A stretch of 34,634 nucleotides of DNA, taken from contig JALXFN010000146.1 in the NCBI GenBank assembly GCA_027068975.1, positions 1 through 34,634 of the forward strand. Reading direction: 5' to 3'. Below the pieces are notes generated by a model that saw only the letters and a program-made list of their open reading frames with translations, had not been told where the DNA came from and made no database searches. Source of the stretch: Campylobacteraceae bacterium (GTDB taxonomy: Bacteria > Campylobacterota > Campylobacteria > Campylobacterales > Sulfurovaceae). Positions 24,795 to 33,310 of the stretch are shown here, one piece after another (the first letter of the stretch is position 1; every line of letters begins with the position of its first letter). Made by a program: the position numbers and the translations under genes.

Positions 24795-26021
24795 ATGAAA
24801 ACAGTAATCACAGGAAGAACAGGCTTCATAGGAAAAGCCATCTATCAACACTTAGAAGAGAATGGCTTTGAGTTGCTTAACTACCGATGTAAAATAGATT
24901 TTATGAATCCCCCTATGCACCAAGAACTTGTAGAGATGTTTAAAAAGGTCGATGTAGTTATAAATGCCGTAGGGATTATTGCTGAGACAAAAACAAAAAC
25001 CTTTGAGCAGATACATACTTTAACACCCATAGCTCTTTTTGATGCTTGTAAAAAAGCAGGGGTCAAAAAAGTTATTCACATCTCTGCTTTGGGTACGCAA
25101 ACGGGTACGACAGACTACCATGTGACAAAAAACAGAGCCGATGAGTATTTGAGAGCTTCTAGTTTGGACTATGCCATTTTACACCCCTCTGTGGTCTATG
25201 GAGATGACGGCAAAAGTACGGCTCTTTTTCAAGCCTTGGCTACCTTGCCACTCACTCCCATCATAGGTGATGGTTCACAACTTTTACAACCCATACGCGT
25301 AGAAGATTTGGTAGCAACTGTTCAAAAATGCATAGAGTCAGAGGAGAAAACCATAGAGTTAAATGTGGTAGGTGAAGAGCCTGTGACTTATAAAGAATTG
25401 CTAGAGACATTTAGAGCTTGGTTGCGTCTACCCCCTGCAAAATCGGTATCTACCCCAACGATAGGAACAAACGTACTTGGCAAAATTTTAGGAGAACCTA
25501 CGGTTAATCAGGACAACATAACCATGTTAAACGAAGGAAACTCAGCCTCTGTAAAACCCTTGGCTGACTTTTTGGGCTATACCCCTGTAGGCATGAAAGA
25601 GAACCTTGGAGCTAAAGAGGCAAACAACGCTCAAAAGCTTTACGCATCACTCTATCTGATTCGTCCTTTTTTACGCCTTATCATAGGTTTTGTATGGATA
25701 TGGTCTGGAATAGTCTCTGCCTTTTTGTACCCACAGCCTTTAGCTTTGGAACTTTTACATGAGATAGGTATTCCTATTGGGATAGCTGTGCCTATGTTAT
25801 ATGTGGCTTCATTTTTAGACATAGCTATTGGAATACTAACCATTATAGGTTTTAGGTTACAACTGTTGCTAAAGTTTCAACTGCTTGTTATTGTGGTTTA
25901 TACTTTGTTGTTGACAGCTTTAGCTCCTTACCATTGGTTGCATCCTTTTGGACCTGTTTTGAAGAACTTGCCGTTGGTTTTGGCTATTTATATTTTGGGG
26001 CGTTTGGAGAAGTATCGGTAG
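24795..26021 (+). CDS. SDR-type NAD(P)-binding protein fused to a DoxX-like membrane domain
   Basis: This gene encodes 408 aa from ATG 24795, which follows AAAGGA. A TTG 39 nt upstream would add a poly-Lys start within the previous gene. Residues 1-215 are an atypical SDR Rossmann domain with TGRTGFIG (5-12), INAVGIIAET (about 58), HISALGT and ILHPSVVYG. The catalytic YxxxK is replaced by YHVTKN (Tyr-x-x-x-Lys retained). Residues about 285-408 hold four hydrophobic helices of the DoxX-like type (IWSGIVSAF, FLDIAIGILTIIGFR). The fusion is known in proteobacteria; substrates are unknown. It is followed by REP-like hairpins. Confidence 0.88.
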   Translation: MKTVITGRTGFIGKAIYQHLEENGFELLNYRCKIDFMNPPMHQELVEMFKKVDVVINAVGIIAETKTKTFEQIHTLTPIALFDACKKAGVKKVIHISALGTQTGTTDYHVTKNRADEYLRASSLDYAILHPSVVYGDDGKSTALFQALATLPLTPIIGDGSQLLQPIRVEDLVATVQKCIESEEKTIELNVVGEEPVTYKELLETFRAWLRLPPAKSVSTPTIGTNVLGKILGEPTVNQDNITMLNEGNSASVKPLADFLGYTPVGMKENLGAKEANNAQKLYASLYLIRPFLRLIIGFVWIWSGIVSAFLYPQPLALELLHEIGIPIGIAVPMLYVASFLDIAIGILTIIGFRLQLLLKFQLLVIVVYTLLLTALAPYHWLHPFGPVLKNLPLVLAIYILGRLEKYR

Positions 26022-26050
26022 ATTCGATTTTATCGAACAATAAACAAAAA

Positions 26051-26086
26051 GGGCAGACACATCGGTCTGCCCCTACGGGTTTTTTT
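26051..26086 (+). repeat. REP-like hairpin, first copy
   Basis: GGGCAGAC (26051-26058), loop ACATCG and GTCTGCCC (26065-26072) are followed by CTACGGG and seven T. The form, a stem with a CCCTACGGG tail, is that of dispersed REP-type hairpins found in many genomes. The T-run may also let it end the SDR-DoxX transcript. Confidence 0.7.
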
Positions 26087-26097
26087 AATCTATGTGA

Positions 26098-26140
26098 CCT
26101 GTAGGGGTAGAGCGATGTCTCTACCCACTGTCTCTACCCA
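26098..26140 (-). repeat. REP-like hairpin, inverted second copy, with a 13-bp tandem repeat
   Basis: Read on the minus strand, GGGTAGAG, loop ACATCG, CTCTACCC and CTACAGG mirror the first copy. Two stem pairs differ but stay paired. On the plus strand TGTCTCTACCCA then recurs at 26116-26127 and 26129-26140, so one stem arm has been duplicated. Confidence 0.68.
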
Positions 26141-26183
26141 TTGCTTTTACCCATATTAGCAAACAAAATTTAAAGGAAAAATT

Positions 26184-26645
26184 ATGGAATACACTACATT
26201 ACTTTTCATCCACGTAACATCAGTCATTTTACTATTAGGTGTTGGAGGAGGGTCTGCTTTTTATAAATTTATGTCCGATAGGTCTAAAAATGTAGAGGTC
26301 ATCGTCCATACCAACAAACTAGTAGTCTTAGCTGATTGGCTCTTTACAACTCCTTCGGTACTACTCCAACCCATTTCAGGTTTTATGCTGATGAACCTTA
26401 TGGGTTACAGTTTAGATAGCTCATGGCTTTATATCTCTGTCATGCTTTACATCTTCTCAACCCTGCTTTGGTTGGTGGCTGTCTACTTGCAAATACGCAT
26501 GAAAAATATAGCTCTTTTAGCTCAAAAAGAGAAGAGAGCGTTGGATGAGGTCTATTTTAGATTGGTGAACTACTGGATAGGGCTTGGAGTTTTTTCTGCT
26601 TTAGCAATGGGTGGGATTTTTTATTTGATGGTTTTTAAAATATAG
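26184..26645 (+). CDS. DUF2269-family membrane protein
   Basis: This gene encodes 153 aa with four TM helices at about 4-24, 48-70, 80-102 and 130-150. A Gly-rich first helix (LLGVGGGSAFYKF), the HVTSV His and a PSVLLQPISGFML segment fit the DUF2269 family of small four-helix membrane proteins. Function unknown. AAAGGA stands upstream. It lies after the REP-like pair and is the last gene of the cluster that starts with TetR, though the hairpins may separate it. Confidence 0.8.
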   Translation: MEYTTLLFIHVTSVILLLGVGGGSAFYKFMSDRSKNVEVIVHTNKLVVLADWLFTTPSVLLQPISGFMLMNLMGYSLDSSWLYISVMLYIFSTLLWLVAVYLQIRMKNIALLAQKEKRALDEVYFRLVNYWIGLGVFSALAMGGIFYLMVFKI

Positions 26646-26676
26646 AGAGGGGATTAATCCTTTTCTATCTTCTTTT

Positions 26677-26685
26677 TGATATAAT
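26677..26685 (+). promoter_or_regulatory. extended -10 directly before the DUF4132-locus start codon
   Basis: TGA TATAAT (26677-26685) ends 5 nt before the ATG at 26691. If it is used, the mRNA would begin at or next to the start codon, that is without a leader. There is no good -35 and no ribosome site in the gap. Confidence 0.4.
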
Positions 26686-26690
26686 TTTTC

Positions 26691-27107
26691 ATGCAAAATA
26701 TAAATATAAAATTAAAAAAACTAGGTAAAAGAAAAATTAAAGAAATTAATTTTGAAATCGAAAATAGCATAGCCAATTTAAAAGAACTCATCACTGAAAT
26801 AGTCAAAAGTGAAGTCTCCAAATTTAACGACAAACTTGAAAACCCCCTGCTTGTCTCCTTTTTAAGCACAAAAAATATCGAAGAGAAAGCTCAAGAGGGA
26901 AAGGTCGCCTTTGGAGAGAACTACAACCAAGATAAAGCTGTTGAGAGTGAAGCCATAGAGAATGCTCTTTTGGCATTTACAGATGGGATGTTTGTGGTGT
27001 TTATAGATGATGATGAGATTAAAGATTTAAATCAGAATATAAATATTACAGAAGCAAGTGAGGTGGTCTTTTTAAGATTGACCTTTTTAACGGGAACCTA
27101 TTGGTAA
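26691..27107 (+). CDS. small acidic partner of the DUF4132 protein
   Basis: This gene encodes 138 aa that I cannot place in a named family. The first 60 residues are Lys/Glu-rich helix (NIKLKKLGKRKIKEINFEIENS), followed by FGENYNQDKAVESEAIENALLAFTDGMFVVFIDDDEI and a C-terminal VVFLRLTFLTGTYW strand pair. It stands 10 bp before the DUF4132 gene, whose ribosome site (AAGGA) overlaps its stop region. No later start is available, so the ATG next to the -10 is probably real. A helper or dosage partner role is inferred only from position. Confidence 0.75.
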   Translation: MQNINIKLKKLGKRKIKEINFEIENSIANLKELITEIVKSEVSKFNDKLENPLLVSFLSTKNIEEKAQEGKVAFGENYNQDKAVESEAIENALLAFTDGMFVVFIDDDEIKDLNQNINITEASEVVFLRLTFLTGTYW

Positions 27108-27117
27108 GGAATAAGAG

Positions 27118-30100
27118 ATGATAACTAAAGAAGAAGCAAACAGATTTTTAGAGACAAGAAAAATAGAAAAACCAAACTTGGGTAAGTTGATTGATTATGA
27201 AGCCTCTTATAGACAACTTGGAAAGATTATAACACTCTCAACCAAAGAGCATAAAGAGAATGCAAAAAAACACTACTCCAAATCACGCAGTGTTGATGCT
27301 ATAAACATTGAACTTTTTCAAGAGATTTTTCCTGACAAAGAGTATGACTTTAACCCCTTTGAGAGTGAAGAGGGAGAGCGTTTGGCAAAGTTTCTTTTTG
27401 GAGAGGTTTTAGGTTCTACGGTTGCTAAAGCGTGGGATAAGATAAATGAAGAGCCGTATCAGACAGGTTACTATAGACGCTCTTTTAGAATGGAAAAACC
27501 TACTAAAGATTATTTAAAAAAGAAGTTAACTTGGTTACAAGAGTTATATAATAGACGTATAAACAGTTCTGCCTTTTTTAACATGAGTATGGGTGAGATT
27601 GTCCAATACATGGTCTATGGTTCAGGCTACTACAACTCCTATGCCCTCAATATCGCTGTCTATGTAGAGAGAGAAAACCAAGATGAGCTAAAAGAGCTTA
27701 TTTGGGATATTTTTCTAGCAGAAGATGAGATAGGGGCTGTAACAGGTGGGTTGATACGAGGTCTGTTACTAAGTAACGATGAAGCCTCTTGGGAGATGGT
27801 AGCAAAACTTCTACTCTCTGCTCAACGTCAAGAGGGGTTACGACAAACCATTTTAGAAGCACTTGATGAGACCTCTGTGGGTGCGTTAAAGTACATGATA
27901 AAAGTGATTTTAGAGAATGACCTCTACCGTTTTAGTTCAGTAGTCCGTGCTGTAGATACATGGTTTGGTTTTGGTTGGGAAGCTCCTAAAAAAGCCGTTA
28001 TTAAAAAGATTTTAGAGCTTAGTAACCACTACTTTGAAAATCTTGACGAGATAGAAAAAACCATGCAAAAGAGCCGTAACAACCTAGAAATTTACGTGGC
28101 TCTTTGGGTTAAAGCAGTAGTTCATGATGTGGGAGATGCAAACCTTTTAGCCATAGAGATGATAAAGAATGACAAAACCAAAGAGAAGAAACTTCTAGCC
28201 TTTATGTTTATGAAAGAGACAGAGCGAACCGATACCTCTTTGGTTGAGTGGATTTATGAAAACTTTGGAGAGGGGGATGTGTTTTTAGACTATTATATGC
28301 TTGAACTTCTTCCTAAGTCTCAATCAAAAGAGATTGTCTCTAACCTTTCTGAAAAGATACAAACTGTAGCCAAAAGCATTCCAAAAGATGGGGTTAAACT
28401 CAAAGGAAAAGTCTTTGAGTGGAAAGAGTTGCATCTTCGTTCGGACTATTTTTACAATAAACTTATTGTTAATGCATCAGATGAGCTTTTAAAAGAGTTG
28501 GGAGAAGATATTTCAGCCATTCCATCAGATGTTAGAGATACCTATATACAATATATTTTTCCCAACCATAAGCTTTGGGGTTGGGATATTTCAAGCATTC
28601 ATAGAAAAAAAATAAAACCATTAGAATTGGATGAAAATTCTTGGAAAAGAGAGATTCTCTATCAGGCATTGGTGGATAAAAACACGAGTGTTCAAGCGAC
28701 AGGACTAAATGTTTTACGCTCTATTAAACTCTATGAGAAAGAGTATCAAGTTATAGAAGATTTGTTTAAACGAAAATCTAAAAACCTACGTAGTTTCCTA
28801 ATAGAGTTTGTTTTAAAACAAGATGAGCCACAGATTAAAAGTTTGGTTGAGGAGCTTATTGAGGCTAAAGATTCGTCACAACGCTTAGGTGCATTGGAGA
28901 TGTTAACCCTGTTAGATGCAAAAAAGAAGATGAACACTTTTGTGACAGAGAAGATAGAAAATTATGCCCAAAGAAAAAAAATCTCTAAAAATGAAGAGGT
29001 CTTTTTAAGTAAATTTAATACCAAGGAAGAGGAGCTAGAGTTTACCCATGCCAATGGTTATGGTGTTATTGACTACAGTAAACTGCAAGAGATTTATAAA
29101 CCAACAGATAAATTTAGTAGCATAGCGAGTGATAAAAACATTTTTGATGAACTTATAGACCATGAAAAAATTGCTAAGGCTATTAATGGCTTAGTTGATA
29201 TCTTTAAAGCCAATGAGAACCATGAGTACTCATATACAGATTGGGATGGAGAGTTGGTCACAACCCTTTTAAGCAAAAAAGTTACCCATAGTAAATATGA
29301 TTTAAAAGGCTTAACCAAAGAGGAGAAGTTTAAACTTTTACCTCTTTATGAGCTGTGGGAGAAGTGGTATAGTGAGTCCGATTTAACCGATATTGAGATG
29401 ATGGTTGCCTATGGAGCAACAACTAGTAAAAGCTACAGTTACCTTTATAAACCCTCAAAAACGATTATTGAACGGTATTATCCTCAGGTTAAAGGCATGA
29501 ATTTAAAGATAGAAGACTCTTGGCGAAGTTTTGATACAAAAATTCATAAAATTATAGAAGAGGTTTTTGATACCTATTGTGATAGAGCTACCATAACCTC
29601 TTTTCAATTGGATATGCGTGAGAGCATGATGATGAATTACCCTAGTCAGTTTCAACACTACTATAACTATGCTATTTCAAGTAATTTAGAGAGCTATTAT
29701 GATTTGGGTTCAAGAGAGTTGGAGTTAATAGAGAGAAGATGGAGATTGGACATGAGCCTTCTTTATAGCAGACTCGATAAAAGTTTATCTAAAACATCAT
29801 CGGAATTGGCAAAAAATATTAAAAGTGTAAAGATGGATAACTTTCCAAATAATACCTTTGTACTTCGTCTCTATAGAGAGGGAGTTTTAAACGAGCATGA
29901 TTTCTTTTATCAACTGCTTTTGGAGGGAAGAGGTATGATAGGCTATTTTGAAAACAGAAATTCAAAAAAAGAGAACCCTCTTTTGAGCCTTTCAAGCGAT
30001 TCAAAAGAGTTACTAGAGCGTAACTATGCTCAGTTAAAAAAGAACTTTTTAGAAGTAGAACTGTTAAGAGGAGATTTGGAGACAGAAGTGAGTGACTATG

Positions 30101-32091
30101 TTCATTCTTTTTCTAAAATTGAAGGCATCGACTACTTTAAAAGAATTTTACTTCTAATAGGCAAAGCAAAACTCAACACCCATACCTTCTCTTCTATGTT
30201 AAGTAAGACTCATGCCAAAACAGATGAGAGCTATGAAGATTTTGAAAACTCTGTAAAAGCGTTAAAACTTACAAAAAAACGATGGTTAGAGGTAGCGATG
30301 TACGTGCCACAGTGGTCGGAGTGGATAGGAAAGTTTATAAAATTAGAAGCTCTTAAAGATGCCGTCTATTGGTTTAGAGCTCATGCAAGTGAAAGCTACT
30401 ATATAAGCGATGAGGAGAAGGCTCTTATTGGACGCTATTCTAACATCTCCATGACTGACTTTGGACGAGGTGCATTAGATTTGGATTGGTTTAATAGCAT
30501 CTACCCACAAATAGGAAAAGCCAACTGGTCTGTTTTAACCGAATTTGCAAAGTACACCCAAGGTGGACACCGTTTGGTGAAGCTCTATTCGTCCATTATT
30601 TTAAAAGAGGTAAAAATACGTGAGATTACCCAAAAAATAAAGACAAAAAGAGACAAAGACTACCTCCGTGGTTTGGGGCTTGTGCCGTTGAGTAAAAAGA
30701 CCCCTCAAAAAGATTTACTCACTCGATACAACCTCATGCAGACCTTTTTAAAAGAGAGCAAACAGTTTGGCTCACAACGTCAAGAGAGTGAAAAAAATGC
30801 TGTAGAGATTGGCATGGATAACCTCTCAAGAACAGCTGGCTACAGCGACAGCATTCGTTTGTCCTTGGCGATGGAAGCCAAAGCAACCAAAGAGATAATG
30901 GACAACTCTCGTTTAGAGTTTGACAACGTTGTGTTAGAGCTAAAGATAGATGCTTTTGGAAAGGCTGATATATTTGTACTCAAAGATGGAAAGAGTCAAA
31001 AGAGTATCCCTGCGAAATACAAAAAAGAGAAAACCGTTAAAGAGTTGGTTGCCAACAAAAATTATCTTAAAAAACAGTATTCACGCATTATCAAATTTTT
31101 AGAGGAGTCGATGTTAAATCAAGAGGCGTTCTCGTATGAAGATATAGAGATGCTCATGCAACACCCTGTGGTTAAAGCACTTCTCTCTAAGTTGGTACTG
31201 CTAAACGAAAAGAGTAGTGGATTTTGGAAAGAGAGTGGCTTGGTTGACGTAGAAGGAAACAGCATCGAGGTTGAGAGAAGCACCAACTTTAAAATCGCCC
31301 ATCCTGTTCACCTGCACCAACAAAAAGTTTGGTCTGCTTATCAAAAGTATGCCTTTGACCATGAGCTGGTGCAACCCTTTAAGCAGATATTCCGTGAGCT
31401 TTACCTTGTAACTGAAGATGAAAAAGAGAAAGCGATTCACTCTAAACGTTATGAGGGGCATCAGATTCAAGTACAAAAAACGGTGGCACTTCTAAAAACA
31501 CGAGGCTGGAGAGTAGACTACGACGAGGGATTACACAAAGTCTTCCACAAAGAGGGCTATGTAGCACGACTCTACGCCATGGCAGACTGGTTCTCGCCAT
31601 CGGATGTAGAAGCTCCAACCTTAGAACACGTCAGTTTTGAGTCACTAAAAGATTACCGAGACATTAAACTGGTAGAGGTGGATGAGGTGATTTTCTCCGA
31701 AGTGATGAGAGATGTAGACCTAGTAGTCTCTGTTGCTCATGTGGGTGGCGTTGACCCTGAGGCGAGTCACTCAACCCTAGAGATGAGAGCCGTACTAGCC
31801 AAAGAGTCAGCACGACTCTTTAAGCTTGACAACATAGAGGTCAAAGAGCGACACATCATCATAGCAGGTAAACTGGCAACCTATTCGGTGCATTTAGGCA
31901 GTGGAATGGTCAGCAAAGATGGTTTGAGCTTGTCGATTATCCCTGTGCATTCACAACATCGTGGACGACTCTTCCTACCATTCATAGACGACGACCCAAA
32001 ATCAGCAGAGATTATCTCTAAGATGAAGATGTTAGCAGAAGATGATAAGATTCAAGACCCTACGGTTTTGGAGCAGATATTGGGGGAGTAG
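27118..32091 (+). CDS. large DUF4132 protein
   Basis: This gene encodes 1657 aa in one intact frame. Residues 1-700 look like repeated helical pairs, HEAT/ARM-like in style (VGALKYMIKVILENDLYRF, DSSQRLGALEMLTLLDA). A middle region, 700-1170, is of unknown fold. The DUF4132 core is about 1175-1300, with LRGLGLVPL, KESKQFGSQRQESE, NLSRTAGYSDSIRL and MEAKA. The conserved end, about 1480-1657, has TRGWRVDYDEGLHKVF, YSVHLGSG and LFLPFIDDDP. Relatives include E. coli YehI and MolR, large proteins without known chemistry that often sit in multi-gene loci. No signal peptide, TM helix or Walker motif is seen, so it is cytoplasmic. The SUKH gene follows after 33 bp. Confidence 0.9.
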   Translation: MITKEEANRFLETRKIEKPNLGKLIDYEASYRQLGKIITLSTKEHKENAKKHYSKSRSVDAINIELFQEIFPDKEYDFNPFESEEGERLAKFLFGEVLGSTVAKAWDKINEEPYQTGYYRRSFRMEKPTKDYLKKKLTWLQELYNRRINSSAFFNMSMGEIVQYMVYGSGYYNSYALNIAVYVERENQDELKELIWDIFLAEDEIGAVTGGLIRGLLLSNDEASWEMVAKLLLSAQRQEGLRQTILEALDETSVGALKYMIKVILENDLYRFSSVVRAVDTWFGFGWEAPKKAVIKKILELSNHYFENLDEIEKTMQKSRNNLEIYVALWVKAVVHDVGDANLLAIEMIKNDKTKEKKLLAFMFMKETERTDTSLVEWIYENFGEGDVFLDYYMLELLPKSQSKEIVSNLSEKIQTVAKSIPKDGVKLKGKVFEWKELHLRSDYFYNKLIVNASDELLKELGEDISAIPSDVRDTYIQYIFPNHKLWGWDISSIHRKKIKPLELDENSWKREILYQALVDKNTSVQATGLNVLRSIKLYEKEYQVIEDLFKRKSKNLRSFLIEFVLKQDEPQIKSLVEELIEAKDSSQRLGALEMLTLLDAKKKMNTFVTEKIENYAQRKKISKNEEVFLSKFNTKEEELEFTHANGYGVIDYSKLQEIYKPTDKFSSIASDKNIFDELIDHEKIAKAINGLVDIFKANENHEYSYTDWDGELVTTLLSKKVTHSKYDLKGLTKEEKFKLLPLYELWEKWYSESDLTDIEMMVAYGATTSKSYSYLYKPSKTIIERYYPQVKGMNLKIEDSWRSFDTKIHKIIEEVFDTYCDRATITSFQLDMRESMMMNYPSQFQHYYNYAISSNLESYYDLGSRELELIERRWRLDMSLLYSRLDKSLSKTSSELAKNIKSVKMDNFPNNTFVLRLYREGVLNEHDFFYQLLLEGRGMIGYFENRNSKKENPLLSLSSDSKELLERNYAQLKKNFLEVELLRGDLETEVSDYVHSFSKIEGIDYFKRILLLIGKAKLNTHTFSSMLSKTHAKTDESYEDFENSVKALKLTKKRWLEVAMYVPQWSEWIGKFIKLEALKDAVYWFRAHASESYYISDEEKALIGRYSNISMTDFGRGALDLDWFNSIYPQIGKANWSVLTEFAKYTQGGHRLVKLYSSIILKEVKIREITQKIKTKRDKDYLRGLGLVPLSKKTPQKDLLTRYNLMQTFLKESKQFGSQRQESEKNAVEIGMDNLSRTAGYSDSIRLSLAMEAKATKEIMDNSRLEFDNVVLELKIDAFGKADIFVLKDGKSQKSIPAKYKKEKTVKELVANKNYLKKQYSRIIKFLEESMLNQEAFSYEDIEMLMQHPVVKALLSKLVLLNEKSSGFWKESGLVDVEGNSIEVERSTNFKIAHPVHLHQQKVWSAYQKYAFDHELVQPFKQIFRELYLVTEDEKEKAIHSKRYEGHQIQVQKTVALLKTRGWRVDYDEGLHKVFHKEGYVARLYAMADWFSPSDVEAPTLEHVSFESLKDYRDIKLVEVDEVIFSEVMRDVDLVVSVAHVGGVDPEASHSTLEMRAVLAKESARLFKLDNIEVKERHIIIAGKLATYSVHLGSGMVSKDGLSLSIIPVHSQHRGRLFLPFIDDDPKSAEIISKMKMLAEDDKIQDPTVLEQILGE

Positions 32092-32124
32092 GAATAATGT
32101 TTTTAAAAATAATGAGATAAGTAG

Positions 32125-32562
32125 ATGGATATTTACGAAACAATAGCTATATTAAAAAAAAATTGGTATAGAAATAGAGTAAGTAAAAAAGATATTAAAT
32201 TTCTAACTGAATCTTTTCAAAAAATATTTCCTCAAGATTATCTACTTTTCTTAAAAGAACTTGGGGGAGGTAGCTATATATTTAAAGATTTATTATTTTC
32301 ATTTTGGGGTGTCGAAGAAATTGTAGAACTTAATCAAGAATATCAAATCAATAAATATCTTGGTAAAGAACTTATTGGCATTGCTACAGATGGTGGAGAA
32401 ATATGTTTTTTATTAGATTTTAGAGTTAGAGGTAAAGTAAAATTTGCTTCTTGTTCTTTAGGAGATTTAGATATTGATGAAGTAAAAATTTTAGCTGATT
32501 CCTTTACAGAGGCTTTGCAATTGATGCTAGAAGAAAAAATAACATTAGATGATATAATCTAG
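32125..32562 (+). CDS. SUKH-superfamily (SMI1/KNR4) protein
   Basis: This gene encodes 145 aa. The core (FPQDYLLFLKELGGGSY, then FWGVEEIVELN, then LIGIATDGGEICFLLD) has the order of strands and Gly turns typical of SMI1/KNR4 domains. Bacterial SUKH proteins are often immunity factors against secreted or contact-delivered toxins, or binding modules. No toxin gene is beside it, unless the DUF4132 protein is the partner. It is more AT-rich than the DUF4132 gene, consistent with separate acquisition. The ribosome site is weak. Confidence 0.85.
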   Translation: MDIYETIAILKKNWYRNRVSKKDIKFLTESFQKIFPQDYLLFLKELGGGSYIFKDLLFSFWGVEEIVELNQEYQINKYLGKELIGIATDGGEICFLLDFRVRGKVKFASCSLGDLDIDEVKILADSFTEALQLMLEEKITLDDII

Positions 32563-32603
32563 TAAATGCATATAGAGAAAAGAGAAGAATAAAAGGGTTA
32601 CTA

Positions 32604-32993
32604 ATGGGAAGATATATAAATATAGATAAGGAGTTGTTTATGAAATTAAGAGATGAACAGATAGAAAAATTTGGAGATGTTCCTCCACCTTGGGTTTGCT
32701 ATCCTAACTATCATCCCTACAGTATGGGTTGGAGAATGGGTTCAGGAGAGACGCACATTATGGTTTTAAATGACTGGCTTGATGAACAAAACTTTAATTA
32801 CGAGGAGCGATTAAACTATCTAAAAAAGTATCCTGCACCTCCAAGATGGTATGCGCGGATTATCTCTTTTTTACTAGAGGTTGATACGGTTGAGTTTGAT
32901 GAAAAAGATTGTTTACCTTATCTTGAACAGTTAAAAGAGTTAGGCTTTAAAGATACCGATAAGTTTATGGAAGATTTAGAGCGAGACCATTGA
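32604..32993 (+). CDS. small cytoplasmic protein, unknown
   Basis: This gene encodes 129 aa. There are two possible starts: ATG 32604 (weak AAGGG upstream) or ATG 32640, which has AAGGAG 8 nt before it and would give 117 aa. The protein is rich in Trp, Tyr and Pro (PPPWVCYPNYHPYSMGWRMG, YPAPPRWYARI) with a helical acidic end. I recognise no family. It ends the DUF4132-SUKH block and may be a further member of that locus. Its stop lies just before the promoter of the third ATPase gene. Confidence 0.7.
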   Translation: MGRYINIDKELFMKLRDEQIEKFGDVPPPWVCYPNYHPYSMGWRMGSGETHIMVLNDWLDEQNFNYEERLNYLKKYPAPPRWYARIISFLLEVDTVEFDEKDCLPYLEQLKELGFKDTDKFMEDLERDH

Positions 32994-33006
32994 TTTTAAC
33001 TCATAA

Positions 33007-33015
33007 TGCTATAAT
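33007..33015 (+). promoter_or_regulatory. extended -10 of the third ATPase gene
   Basis: TGC TATAAT (33007-33015) is identical to the elements before the ATPase genes at 5265 and 14865. The expected transcription start is about 33021-33023, which is where the MITE target duplication begins. Confidence 0.55.
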
Positions 33016-33024
33016 ATGCTAGAA

Positions 33025-33289
33025 ACCTGAGTTCGACGGAATACCATATCCACAAAAGCCTAAAAATAGGTAAGATTTTAAAAATCAAATTTGTAGGACC
33101 AGCCGTAGCTAATTCAAAAATTTTATTTAGGAAAGATTGCTTATTTTTAGGCTTCCCTACGGGTTTTACGAGGTTTCCCACATGCTTAGACAGATTTTTT
33201 TGAATTAACTAGTTAGTCCTGCAAAAATCTATCGTTGCCTATGAAAAATCTCATAAAATTGTGGATATGGTATTCCGTCGAACTCAGGT
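33025..33289. mobile_element. 265-bp MITE with perfect 31-bp TIRs
   Basis: ACCTGAGTTCGACGG... (33025-33055) is repeated as an exact reverse complement at 33259-33289. TAGAA flanks both ends (33020-33024 and 33290-33294), a 5-bp target duplication. The element carries no ORF of note. Inside are a perfect 13-bp inverted repeat (33056-33068 with 33142-33154) and an imperfect one (33091-33120 with 33197-33223). It is a non-autonomous transposon; the IS family that moves it is not visible here. Perfect ends and target site point to a recent insertion. Confidence 0.88.
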
Positions 33290-33310
33290 TAGAAGATACA
33301 AAGGGCAAAA

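Noticed and set aside
26105-26140. possible short CRISPR-like array in the TCTCTACCCA repeats
   Set aside because: There are only two 12-bp units one base apart and no spacers; it is a duplicated stem arm of a REP-like hairpin.
26654-26869. 71-aa minus-strand frame across the DUF4132-locus start
   Set aside because: It is the mirror of a Lys/Glu-rich coding region (Phe/Leu/Ser-rich product) and has no promoter or ribosome site.
31201-31476. 91-aa minus-strand frame inside the DUF4132 gene
   Set aside because: It is an antisense shadow of a conserved part of DUF4132, with no independent signals.
32996-33181. 61-aa minus-strand frame covering the left part of the MITE
   Set aside because: It runs across the TIR and the host flank, matches no transposase and has no ribosome site.
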